A stretch of 29,346 nucleotides of DNA from the NCBI GenBank assembly GCA_963925495.1, contig CAWUST010000031.1:1-29346 (forward strand), in the 5' to 3' direction. Within the stretch, counting starts at the first letter, position 1. The number at the start of each line of letters is the position of its first letter. This DNA is from UBA2108 sp963925495 (GTDB taxonomy: Bacteria > Bacteroidota > Bacteroidia > Flavobacteriales_G > Salibacteraceae). Under the pieces are notes generated by a model. That model was given only the letters and a program-made list of their open reading frames with translations, was not told the DNA's origin and did not search any database. This document shows, piece after piece, positions 1 to 6,769 of this stretch. The translations under genes and the position numbers were made by a program.

Positions 1-150
1 GGGGATTTAGGTCTTTATGAAAATAAATTAAAATTGAAAGACCCTTCAAAGCCGTATATATTTTTATTGGATAAAACGGGAAAATTGTCTGCGTCACTAT
101 TGGAAAGTATACCGAAAATAAAATGTTGGAAATGGAAAAGACCTTACTAG
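1..150 (+). CDS. C-terminal end of an unidentified protein (partial)
   Basis: An open frame enters from the left edge and ends at a TAG at 148-150, giving 49 residues. The readable part includes PYIFLLDKTGKL and ends in a basic, Trp-rich tail (KCWKWKRPY). The 'yIFLLDKtGKl' pattern is like the strand-turn seen in redoxin and beta-propeller proteins, but this is too short to assign a family. The gene is followed by a 169-bp spacer and then the rpmG promoter, so it is probably a separate transcription unit. In many Bacteroidota rpmB sits directly before rpmG; this fragment is not RpmB. Confidence 0.5.
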   Translation, partial: GDLGLYENKLKLKDPSKPYIFLLDKTGKLSASLLESIPKIKCWKWKRPY

Positions 151-256
151 AAAATTAATTTATATGATTCCCACTCTGTTCCTTAGCTTCTCGGAGCCTT
201 AAAGGCGTATTTACAGGGTAAAAAACACCCAAATAAAAAACACGAATAAAAGTGAG

Positions 257-283
257 TTTGGTGCTAGAATTTCTATACTTTTG
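257..283 (+). promoter_or_regulatory. Bacteroidota-type promoter candidate for rpmG
   Basis: TTTG at 257-260 and TACTTTTG at 276-283 match the -33 (TTTG) and -7 (TAnnTTTG) elements of the primary sigma factor of Bacteroidota. The spacer is 15 bp, shorter than the usual 19 or so. The -7 element is perfect. The position, 36 bp before the rpmG ATG, fits transcription of the rpmG-DUF4295 pair. Confidence 0.45.
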
Positions 284-319
284 CAAACCGTTTTTAGAAG
301 GGAAATAATAAGCTGAACA

Positions 320-502
320 ATGGCAAAAAAAGGAAATAGAGTACAGGTGATTTTAGAGTGTACAGAGCATAAAATAACTGGTGTTGCTGGGACATCAAGA
401 TACATTACTACGAAAAACCGAAAAAACACACCAGATAGAGTTGAATTGAAAAAATATAACCGAGTGCTTAAAAAGTATACGGTTCATAAAGAAATCAAGT
501 AA
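320..502 (+). CDS. rpmG: 50S ribosomal protein bL33
   Basis: This 60-residue basic protein starts MAKKGNRVQVILECTEHK and continues with the ITGVAGTSRYITTKNRKNTP segment typical of bL33. bL33 is a small protein of the large ribosomal subunit near the E site. The length is normal. The cysteine pattern of zinc-binding L33 is not present: only one Cys is seen, so this is the zinc-free (C-minus) form. The ATG lies 36 bp after a perfect TAnnTTTG element. Only 23 bp separate its stop from the DUF4295 gene, so the two are probably co-transcribed. The usual upstream partner rpmB (L28) is not in the window. Confidence 0.95.
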   Translation: MAKKGNRVQVILECTEHKITGVAGTSRYITTKNRKNTPDRVELKKYNRVLKKYTVHKEIK

Positions 503-525
503 TAAGAGATTAAAAGCATTTTAAG

Positions 526-678
526 ATGGCTAAGAAAGTAGTTGCAGGATTGCAAAAAAAAGGAGCGAAAGATTTTACAAAAGCTGTAAAAATGATTAAG
601 TCAGATAAAACTGGCTCTTATTATTTTAAAGAAGAAGTTATGCCTAAAGATAAGGTAAAGGATTTCTTCGCTAAATAA
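526..678 (+). CDS. DUF4295 family small basic protein
   Basis: A 50-residue ORF starting MAKKVVAGLQKKGAKDFTKA and ending KDKVKDFFAK is present between rpmG and ftsY. It matches the Bacteroidota-restricted DUF4295 family, which is found at this locus (L28-L33-DUF4295-ftsY) across the phylum. It is very rich in Lys and lacks a signal peptide, consistent with an RNA- or ribosome-associated protein. From memory, and not verified, a Bacteroidota-specific large-subunit protein named bL38 was seen in the Flavobacterium johnsoniae ribosome structure, and this family is my candidate for it. A terminator follows at 696-732. Confidence 0.85.
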   Translation: MAKKVVAGLQKKGAKDFTKAVKMIKSDKTGSYYFKEEVMPKDKVKDFFAK

Positions 679-695
679 GATTTAAATATTGGTTT

Positions 696-732
696 AAAAA
701 GCTTCTTTCTTATTGAGAGGGGCTTTTTTTTT
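696..732 (+). terminator. Intrinsic terminator between DUF4295 and ftsY
   Basis: AAAAAGC at 696-702 pairs with GCTTTTT beginning at 722. An inner CTTTC/GAGAG stem and a TTATT loop lie between, and a run of nine T residues follows. It separates the ribosomal-protein unit from ftsY, though ftsY starts only 26 bp later, so partial read-through is possible. Confidence 0.7.
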
Positions 733-757
733 GCCGTCATTTTTAATAAATTGAGCA

Positions 758-1708
758 ATGGCATTTTTCGGATTATTCAATAAGAAGAAAAAGGAAGAAT
801 TAGATAAGGGATTAGAAAAAACCAAAGATGGTATTTTTTCTAAACTATCTCGCGCCGTTGCTGGTAAATCAAAAGTAGACGACATTGTATTGGATGATTT
901 AGAAGAAATTCTAGTAACTTCCGATGTAGGAGTAGATACTACTCTAAAAATAATAGAACGAATAGAAGCTCGAGTAGCTCAAGACAAATACCTTGGAACT
1001 TCAGAGTTAAACCGAATTTTAAAAGAAGAAATTGTCTCTCTTTTAGAAGAAAGCCATAACGAAAACAGTTCAGAATTTAGTATATCAGAACGCGAAAGAC
1101 CATATGTGATTATGGTGGTTGGCGTAAATGGAGTTGGTAAGACAACCACTATTGGCAAGCTGGCAAATCAGTTTAAGCAGGCTGGTAAATCAGTAGTACT
1201 TGGTGCAAGTGACACATTTAGAGCTGCAGCAGTCGATCAACTTATAATTTGGGGCGAACGTGTTGGTGTGCCTGTGGTAAGTCAAGGAATGGGCACCGAC
1301 CCAGCATCAGTTGCTTATGATGCACTAGAAAGTGCTAAAGCGAAAAATACCGATGTTGTAATCGTAGATACAGCTGGAAGATTGCATAATAAAATTAACC
1401 TCATGAATGAGCTTACTAAAATTAGGAATGTAATGGATAAGGTTGTCCCTGGGGCACCTCATGAAATTCTTTTGGTTTTGGATGCTTCAACCGGACAAAA
1501 TGCAATAGAACAAGCAAAGCAATTTACTAAAGCAACAAAAGTGAATGCATTGGCTCTTACTAAATTGGATGGAACCGCTAAAGGTGGAGTAGTAATTGGT
1601 ATTTCAGATCAATTCAAAATACCTGTTAAGTACATTGGTATTGGAGAAGGAATTGACGACTTACAAGTTTTCAATAGAACTGAATTTGTTAGTTCTCTAT
1701 TTGGCTAA
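758..1708 (+). CDS. ftsY: Signal recognition particle receptor FtsY
   Basis: This 316-residue SRP GTPase is the receptor that docks SRP-ribosome complexes at the inner membrane for co-translational insertion. An N-terminal Lys-rich helix (about 1-30) begins MAFFGLFNKKKKEEL, without the long acidic A domain of E. coli FtsY; this short form is common outside enterobacteria. The helical N domain follows. The G domain carries the P-loop GVNGVGKTTT (122-131), DTFRAAAVDQL (G2 region), DTAGRLH (204-210, G3) and TKLDGTAKGG (268-277, G4). The end, GIGEGIDDLQVFNRTEFV, is the usual FtsY/Ffh closing motif. The gene order rpmG-DUF4295-ftsY is typical of the phylum. Confidence 0.97.
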   Translation: MAFFGLFNKKKKEELDKGLEKTKDGIFSKLSRAVAGKSKVDDIVLDDLEEILVTSDVGVDTTLKIIERIEARVAQDKYLGTSELNRILKEEIVSLLEESHNENSSEFSISERERPYVIMVVGVNGVGKTTTIGKLANQFKQAGKSVVLGASDTFRAAAVDQLIIWGERVGVPVVSQGMGTDPASVAYDALESAKAKNTDVVIVDTAGRLHNKINLMNELTKIRNVMDKVVPGAPHEILLVLDASTGQNAIEQAKQFTKATKVNALALTKLDGTAKGGVVIGISDQFKIPVKYIGIGEGIDDLQVFNRTEFVSSLFG

Positions 1709-1832
1709 ACTATTTTTAGTCAACAAAATTTGGTCAGTTTATTCTAGCTGAATCGTGGGAATAGTTGCTTTTCAACATTAATTTATTTTAGATATAAGTG
1801 CTTAGAATAGGGTGTGAATTCTAAACTGTGGG

Positions 1833-1856
1833 ATTATGTATTCTGACATACATAAT
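1833..1856. promoter_or_regulatory. Perfect 9-bp inverted repeat, possible operator
   Basis: ATTATGTAT (1833-1841) and ATACATAAT (1848-1856) are exact reverse complements separated by six bases (TCTGAC). The element lies 39 bp before the metallopeptidase start in the 187-bp ftsY downstream spacer. No T-run follows, so it is not a terminator. Size and symmetry suit a dimeric repressor or activator site. Confidence 0.45.
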
Positions 1857-1895
1857 TCAGAGCCTAGGATAAATTGGAACAACTAATTTTACCCA

Positions 1896-2699
1896 ATGAA
1901 AATAATTCTGCCTATAATTTTAGTTTTAGTAATCTTTATTTCCCCTATAAGTGGTAAGAGCGAGTTTGTTTATAAGTGGAAGGATGATTTTACGGAGGCA
2001 GAAAAAACCAAAGTTAAAAAGTGGCTAGACATTACATTTAGTGCAGTTAAAAATCGAATAGGCGATTATCCATTCGACGTTCACCTTTTTATTTACAGAA
2101 GAGATAACCAATCTGAACCCTGTCCATGGGCTAATACGTGGAGGTATCCAAATCAACAAGTTCACTTTCATATTGATCCGAGTTTTAGTTTAGAAGAGTT
2201 TATTGAAGACTGGACTGCTCCACATGAATTAAGTCACTTGGCTATTCCATATATAGGCGAGAGAGAAACGTGGTTTTCAGAAGGATTTGCATCTTTTATG
2301 CAATACCAAGTGATGGAAGAAATGGGACTCTTAAACCCCAGTCAACGAGATAGTGCCTATTCGGCAAAAGTGAACAAAGCCGGACAGTTTTATTCCGGCA
2401 ATCAGGCATTTGGAAGCGAGGCCATGGAGTTGAGAGAAAACAATAATTACCCCGCGATGTATTGGGGGGGAGCCAGTTTCTTTTTGACCTGGAACGGCAG
2501 TTTAGAAGAATCAGGCACCAATCTTTGTCAGGTTTTTGTGAAATACTTAAGTTGTTGTAGGAAACAAGATAGAGGGGTAACAGAAGTGGTAAGCTCATTG
2601 GATAAATCCAGTGGTTTTTCTTTTGGATCGGATTTATTAAAAAAATACCGAGAAGAACAGGTGGAGGTTGGCTTCGAAATACCGGAAGTGAAAAAGTAA
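1896..2699 (+). CDS. Secreted gluzincin-type metallopeptidase
   Basis: This 267-residue protein has a Sec signal peptide (MKIILPIILVLVIFISPISG, cleaved near residue 21). A zinc site is clear: HELSH at 110-114 supplies two His ligands and the catalytic Glu111. WFSEGFASF places a third ligand, Glu129, 14 residues after the second His. That arrangement resembles the M1/M61-like gluzincins, although M1 enzymes usually have 18 residues in that gap. There is no T9SS sorting domain, lipobox or transmembrane segment after the signal, so it is probably periplasmic. Four Cys residues are scattered (Cys76 and Cys near the CQVF and SCC segments). The substrate is unknown. It stands alone between ftsY and a pair of decayed genes, and a perfect inverted repeat lies upstream. 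Confidence 0.8.
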   Translation: MKIILPIILVLVIFISPISGKSEFVYKWKDDFTEAEKTKVKKWLDITFSAVKNRIGDYPFDVHLFIYRRDNQSEPCPWANTWRYPNQQVHFHIDPSFSLEEFIEDWTAPHELSHLAIPYIGERETWFSEGFASFMQYQVMEEMGLLNPSQRDSAYSAKVNKAGQFYSGNQAFGSEAMELRENNNYPAMYWGGASFFLTWNGSLEESGTNLCQVFVKYLSCCRKQDRGVTEVVSSLDKSSGFSFGSDLLKKYREEQVEVGFEIPEVKK

Positions 2700-2712
2700 T
2701 TAGACAACTTGA

Positions 2713-2886
2713 ATTAAGTTCTATGCGCAGTACGAGATAATTGACATTAGTGGAAAACTTATAAAAAAAAGAAAGTTAGGTTTTGAAAATGCCACTTTAA
2801 ATGTCCAATTTTTAAGTACAGGAACATATGTTCTTAAGATTCAAACTTCTACAAAGCAAGCAATTGTTAAGTTTATTAAAGAGTAA
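2713..2886 (+). pseudogene. Remnant of a T9SS type A sorting domain
   Basis: Frame 2713-2886 encodes YEIIDISGKLIKK, then FLSTGTYVLKIQT and a terminal KFIKE before TAA. This is the characteristic C-terminal half of a Por-secretion-tail (T9SS CTD). The family pattern is '[VI].DxxGk.v...', 'l.s.Gxyxl.i' and a short basic end. A TGA at 2710-2712 closes the frame just upstream. There is no start codon and no YPNP motif, so only about the last 52 residues survive. It is in a different frame from the preceding metallopeptidase, which ends 14 bp before. I infer a leftover of a deleted secreted-protein gene. Confidence 0.75.
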
Positions 2887-2932
2887 TAATAGACTCCAAT
2901 AATACCAACGGGACTTTGAGAGAAACCCTGGT

Positions 2933-2954
2933 CATTTATGGCTAGGGTTTTTTA
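2933..2954 (+). terminator. Intrinsic terminator after the sorting-domain remnant
   Basis: AAACCCT (2933-2939) pairs with AGGGTTT (2944-2950), extended inside by G-U and GTCA/TGGC pairing. A run of six T residues ends the hairpin. It probably belonged to the lost gene whose sorting-domain tail precedes it by 46 bp, and may now end transcription from the metallopeptidase. Confidence 0.7.
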
Positions 2955-3041
2955 TTTGGATTAAGGCTAATAAAAAACTTATCATATTTAAAGTTAGGCA
3001 GAGTATTAACAGTGCTTGATATCTGTATTAACGAGTAGGAA

Positions 3042-3302
3042 ATGATAGAATACGGTTTACGCAATGAATATGGCAGTTCTCCACCAAATTCTGATTATCA
3101 GATTTTAAGACATCCATTTGGGGTTGGGATAGTTGTATTGAATTAGCCTTTATTTAATGAACATAGATTTGCTTTTTATTACTGGTTAAAATGGAATTGT
3201 AAGGATAAGATTATCCCTGATTTAGTTACATTTTATTGGCATCAAGATTTAGTTTTCCCATGTGAAAAAGAGAAAAAAATTAAGAGTAGTGAATTTAAAT
3301 AA
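3042..3302 (+). pseudogene. Frameshifted, truncated UPF0489-like gene
   Basis: ATG at 3042 opens MIEYGLRNEYGSSPPNSDYQ and continues ILRHPFG. The reading then moves by an apparent 2-base insertion into a frame giving WDSCIELAFI. An apparent 1-base insertion near 3156 returns it to the first frame with NEHRFAFYYWLKWNC, PDLVTFYWHQDLVFP and a stop at 3300-3302. The three pieces join into one continuous protein, while no single frame is open. The WHQD segment and the layout resemble the UPF0489 family (C5orf22-like, with a 'FDSHPDL'-type motif), but I rely on memory for this. Only about 85 residues remain of a protein expected to be two to three times longer. The gene is dead. Confidence 0.65.
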
Positions 3303-3304
3303 TA

Positions 3305-3340
3305 TGTTTGAGAGAATGGCTTTTAGCCCTTCTCGAAACA
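3305..3340. terminator. Interrupted hairpin between convergent genes
   Basis: TGTTT, GAGAA and GGCT on the left pair with AGCC, TTCTC and AAACA on the right across small internal loops, with a TTT apex. It lies 44 bp beyond the paaZ stop (minus strand). Neither side has a strong T-run, so it may be a weak terminator or an RNA 3'-end stabiliser. Confidence 0.4.
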
Positions 3341-3383
3341 TTCACTGATATTCAACTATTGCTATGTAAATCATTATAAAAGT

Positions 3384-5426
3384 TTACTGGTTTAAAGTCT
3401 TTACCATAGTTAAGATAGTAGCAATAGCTACTGTTTCACCAGTTTCGTCATAAACATCTACCAAAAACTTTACAATGCCCTTTGTAAACTCTTCGTCTTC
3501 CCTTTTTTCCTGTTTTATTTTTTCTTTTACAGTGAATTTGACGCCAATGGTAGCTCCAGCATAAACTGGTTTTACAAATCGGCATTCTTCTAGTCCATAA
3601 TTCAATAAAACTGGTCCTTTACCTGGGTCAACAAAAAGTCCGGCAGCTGCAGAAAGAATAAAATAACCATGGGCAACTCTATCTTCGAAAATAGTTCCAT
3701 CTAAGGATGTTGTATCTGTATGAGCATAAAAGTGATCCCAACTTACGTTAGCAAAATTCACTATGTCACCTTCGGTAATAGTTCTTTTATGTGTCATTAC
3801 CGTTTCACCAATATTCAATTCTTCAAAGTGTTTTCTAAACACGTGTTTTCCTGGATCGAAGAATTTACCACCCACTTGGTATTGTTGTGTTATTTCGGTA
3901 ATTGTAGTGGGAGATCCCTGAATTGCAGTACGTTGCATGTAATGCATTACACCACGTTTTCCTCCCATTTCTTCACCACCTCCAGCTCTACCTGGCCCTC
4001 CGTGGGTTAGCATTGGCATAGGAGAACCATGCCCTGTACTTTCTTTAGCGCATTCTTCATTAAGAACTAAAATTCGACCGTGCATATTTGCAGCACCAAC
4101 GACATATTCCCTTGCAATATTGTTGTCTGCTGTTACAATAGAAGAAACTAATGACCCTTTCCCAAGTTGTGCTAAGGCGATTGCTTCGTCTAAGTTTTTG
4201 TAAGGTAGGATAGAAGAAACAGGTCCAAAGGCTTCTACTTCATGAACATCCGTTTTATTAAATGGGTCATCGTTTCTAAAAAGAATAGGGGAGAGGAATG
4301 CTCCTTTGTTTTTGTCAGCTCCTGTAACTTCAAAATTGTCTAAGTTTCCGTAAACTATTTCTTGCGATTTACTCAAAAGCTCTATTTTTTCTCTTACTTC
4401 AGTTACTTGCTCTTGTCCTGCCAACGCGCCCATTCTAACCCCTTCTACATGTGGGTCTCCCATGGTGGTTTTACTCAATGCTTTACCTAATGCAATCTGC
4501 ACATCTTCTGCTAACTCTTCCGGAACAATTATCCTTCTAATGGCAGTACATTTTTGGCCTGCTTTTACTGTCATTTCAGTTCGCACACCTTTTATAAAAA
4601 GATCAAACTCGGCTGTACCAGGTTTTGCATCTGAACCCAAAACAGAACAATTGAGTGAATCGGCTTCCATATTAAAAGGGACGGCTTTGTCAATGAGTCG
4701 TGGGTGAGATTTTAGCATTTTTCCAGTGGAGGCGGATCCAGTAAAAGTCACCACATCTTCAGATTCTACATGGTCTAAAATACCATTGGCTGAACCACAG
4801 ATTAATTGAAGTGCTCCTTCCGGTAAAATCTTAGATTCTATAATGTCTTTCACCATTAATTCGGTTAAGAAACAAGTAATCGTGGCTGGTTTCACTACAG
4901 CCGGTACACCAGCCATTAAATTTACAGCAACTTTTTCTAGCATTCCCCAAATAGGAAAATTAAAGGCATTGATATGAATAGCTATTCCTCGTTTTGGAAC
5001 TTGAATATGATGACCAATAAAGGAACCTTCTTTTGAAAGTGGGATTGCTTCACCATCAATATAGTAGGGGAGATCTGGAAATTGTCTTCTTAGGCTTGCA
5101 TTTGCAAATAGATTTCCGATTCCACCTTCAATATCTATCCAGCTATCTACTTTAGTAGCACCAGTTGCCCAGCTTAATGCATAATAAGATTTTTTCTTTT
5201 TTAATAAGAAAAGGGCTAATGCTTTTAGCATTAGTCCTCTTTCTTGGAAAGTCATTTTTCGAAGCGCAGGACTTCCTTTTGATCTTCCATATTGAAGTAT
5301 TTCGCCAAAGTCTAATCCAGCACTACTAGCAGTGAAAATTTGCTCCCCAGAAATTGCATTGTAAAGAGCTTTGCCTTCTTCACTTCCTTCAATCCAGTTA
5401 CCTAATACGTAATTTTGTAATTTCAT
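3384..5426 (-). CDS. paaZ: PaaZ: oxepin-CoA hydrolase / 3-oxo-5,6-dehydrosuberyl-CoA semialdehyde dehydrogenase
   Basis: This 680-residue fusion has the length and order of E. coli PaaZ (681 aa), the ring-opening enzyme of aerobic phenylacetate degradation. The N-terminal NADP-dependent aldehyde dehydrogenase domain (about 1-520) holds the catalytic Cys293 in AGQKCTAIRR, the general base Glu254 in FNMEADSLN, and INAFNFPIWGMLEKVA. The C-terminal (R)-specific hydratase of MaoC type (about 535-680) holds the Asp564/His569 dyad in SWDHFYAHTD and the VAHGYFILS segment. Both active sites look intact. No other paa gene lies nearby, so it is a lone copy here. The rest of the pathway may be elsewhere, or the enzyme may detoxify oxepin-CoA-type intermediates. 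It is transcribed away from a Crp/Fnr regulator across a 203-bp spacer containing a small palindrome. Confidence 0.93.
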   Translation of the reverse strand: MKLQNYVLGNWIEGSEEGKALYNAISGEQIFTASSAGLDFGEILQYGRSKGSPALRKMTFQERGLMLKALALFLLKKKKSYYALSWATGATKVDSWIDIEGGIGNLFANASLRRQFPDLPYYIDGEAIPLSKEGSFIGHHIQVPKRGIAIHINAFNFPIWGMLEKVAVNLMAGVPAVVKPATITCFLTELMVKDIIESKILPEGALQLICGSANGILDHVESEDVVTFTGSASTGKMLKSHPRLIDKAVPFNMEADSLNCSVLGSDAKPGTAEFDLFIKGVRTEMTVKAGQKCTAIRRIIVPEELAEDVQIALGKALSKTTMGDPHVEGVRMGALAGQEQVTEVREKIELLSKSQEIVYGNLDNFEVTGADKNKGAFLSPILFRNDDPFNKTDVHEVEAFGPVSSILPYKNLDEAIALAQLGKGSLVSSIVTADNNIAREYVVGAANMHGRILVLNEECAKESTGHGSPMPMLTHGGPGRAGGGEEMGGKRGVMHYMQRTAIQGSPTTITEITQQYQVGGKFFDPGKHVFRKHFEELNIGETVMTHKRTITEGDIVNFANVSWDHFYAHTDTTSLDGTIFEDRVAHGYFILSAAAGLFVDPGKGPVLLNYGLEECRFVKPVYAGATIGVKFTVKEKIKQEKREDEEFTKGIVKFLVDVYDETGETVAIATILTMVKTLNQ

Positions 5427-5487
5427 TTTAAGTGTAATTTATTGAATTTAAATTAATTATAAAAAAAAATCATTTAAACTCAAGTTC

Positions 5488-5497
5488 GACCAAGGTC
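5488..5497. promoter_or_regulatory. GACC-AA-GGTC palindrome in the paaZ/crp divergent spacer
   Basis: GACC (5488-5491) and GGTC (5494-5497) are reverse complements around AA, flanked by TTC and AAC. The site is 62 bp before the paaZ start and 133 bp before the regulator start. It could be an operator half-site pair, but the arms are only four bases and may be chance. Confidence 0.25.
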
Positions 5498-5629
5498 AAC
5501 ATTAAAATTGATAGAACTCTTATTTCTACCACGTTATAAAAATCGAAAGTAGATAAATTTCGTGTCTATTCCTAGCTAATAATGGTGAACTAAAATCATG
5601 TACCTTAGAGCTCTCAAAAAAAGTATATA

Positions 5630-6337
5630 ATGGCAGCGAGCGAAAGTAAACTTTGGTACTTGGAACAAATCAATATCTTCAGGGATTTGGACGAAAAAGA
5701 TCTAGATAGAATTGATAAAATGACCAACATGAGAACCATGGAAAAAGGGAAATATATATTTTTTCCAGATGACCCATCCAAGGTAGTTTTTTTGTTGAAA
5801 ATGGGGAAAGTTAAAATTGGGAGTTATAGCAACGATGGAAAGGAAATAATAAAAGCGATTTTGGAACCAGGAGAGATTTTTGGCGAAATGGCAATTGTAG
5901 GGCAAGAAAAACGAAGAGATTTTGCTCAGGCTCTGACTAATGATGTTCGATTTTGCGCCATTGGAGTAGAGGAAATGAAAGAAATACTAATGTCAAACCC
6001 TCAATTAAATTTTGAAGTTACAAAAACCATTGGTGAGCGTTTACAAAAAGCAGAAAGAAGGTTAGAGTCTCTTGTTTTTAAGGATGCCAGACAAAGAATA
6101 TTAGAATTCATTAGTACAAATGCTATAGAACGAGGAATGAAAGTGGGCTATGGCCTTAAGCTTAAACACGAATTAACTCACCAAGACATTGCAAACTTAA
6201 CAGCCACATCGCGCCAGACTGTAACAATAATTTTAAATGAATTGCGGGAGATGGAGCTTATAAATTTTGACAGAAAGAGTATTCTTATTCATGATTTAAA
6301 AGAATTTGAAGGAGAAGTAGAAAAAGGACAATCATGA
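5630..6337 (+). CDS. Crp/Fnr family transcriptional regulator
   Basis: This 235-residue regulator has an N-terminal cyclic-nucleotide-type effector domain (about 10-130), including the PGEIFGEMAIVGQEKRRDFA loop. A long dimerisation helix follows (about 130-160). The C-terminal winged helix-turn-helix contains LTHQDIANLTATSRQTVTII and the wing ending LIHDL. The phosphate-binding segment GEMA is followed by RRDFAQAL, where cAMP-binding Crp has an Arg-Ser/Thr pair. I cannot say which ligand, if any, binds. There is only one Cys in the sensing domain, so an Fnr-type iron-sulfur cluster is unlikely. It is divergent from paaZ and its last codons overlap the start of the CxxC gene (ATGA, 6334-6337), implying translational coupling. 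Confidence 0.92.
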   Translation: MAASESKLWYLEQINIFRDLDEKDLDRIDKMTNMRTMEKGKYIFFPDDPSKVVFLLKMGKVKIGSYSNDGKEIIKAILEPGEIFGEMAIVGQEKRRDFAQALTNDVRFCAIGVEEMKEILMSNPQLNFEVTKTIGERLQKAERRLESLVFKDARQRILEFISTNAIERGMKVGYGLKLKHELTHQDIANLTATSRQTVTIILNELREMELINFDRKSILIHDLKEFEGEVEKGQS

Positions 6338-6606
6338 GTTTTGTACTTTATGTAGGCGAAAATTGCCACGATTGCAAAAAGGTTTGCAAAACCATCATTG
6401 AAATGCAATTAGATATTCCTATTCTTAATATTGACAAAGGAAACAAGCCACCAATGGATCTTTTTATTTTCCCTGCATTGCTTACAGAAAAAGGAGATTT
6501 GAAAGGATATGGATTAGATATTGTTGACTTTTTAAAAGATTCAAAAAATGGTGCACCTAGACTCTCGTTTTTTAAAAGAATTTTCAGGAGAATGAGAGAC
6601 TGCTGA
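6334..6606 (+). CDS. Small thioredoxin/glutaredoxin-like CxxC protein
   Basis: This 90-residue cytosolic protein opens with a beta strand (SFVLYVGEN) and a redox motif, Cys11-His-Asp-Cys14. That matches the N-terminal strand-CxxC-helix of glutaredoxins and the thioredoxin fold. The later FPALLTEKGDLKGYGLDIVDFL resembles the cis-Pro, strand and last-helix part of the fold ('FPAL' carries the Pro). The basic tail KRIFRRMRDC ends in a third Cys. There is no signal peptide. The start overlaps the stop of the Crp/Fnr gene by four bases, a classic coupled arrangement, which suggests the two act together. A plausible but unproven role is redox control of the regulator or reduction of its target. Confidence 0.75.
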   Translation: MSFVLYVGENCHDCKKVCKTIIEMQLDIPILNIDKGNKPPMDLFIFPALLTEKGDLKGYGLDIVDFLKDSKNGAPRLSFFKRIFRRMRDC

Positions 6607-6747
6607 TATAAAAATGATAAACCTTTTATAAATCCTGTACGAGGTAATTAGTCGAATGACTTGAGAACAGAATTTCCACCTCTTTAACTAATTAAAAACA
6701 AATATTCATCTCTTTAAGAAGCTGAATCAGGATTCCAAACTTCTGTT

Positions 6748-6755
6748 TACTTTTG
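6748..6755 (+). promoter_or_regulatory. TAnnTTTG -7 element for tpiA
   Basis: TACTTTTG is a perfect -7 element, 14 bp before the tpiA ATG, implying a nearly leaderless or very short 5' leader. No TTG is found at the usual -33 spacing. Two near-identical CTCTTTAA boxes (around 6681 and 6711) lie upstream and could bind something. Confidence 0.4.
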
Positions 6756-6769
6756 AACAAAATTGAACT

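Noticed and set aside
6681..6720. Two CTCTTTAA boxes as a direct-repeat operator before tpiA
   Set aside because: Only eight matching bases in an AT-rich spacer; not distinguishable from chance without comparison to relatives.
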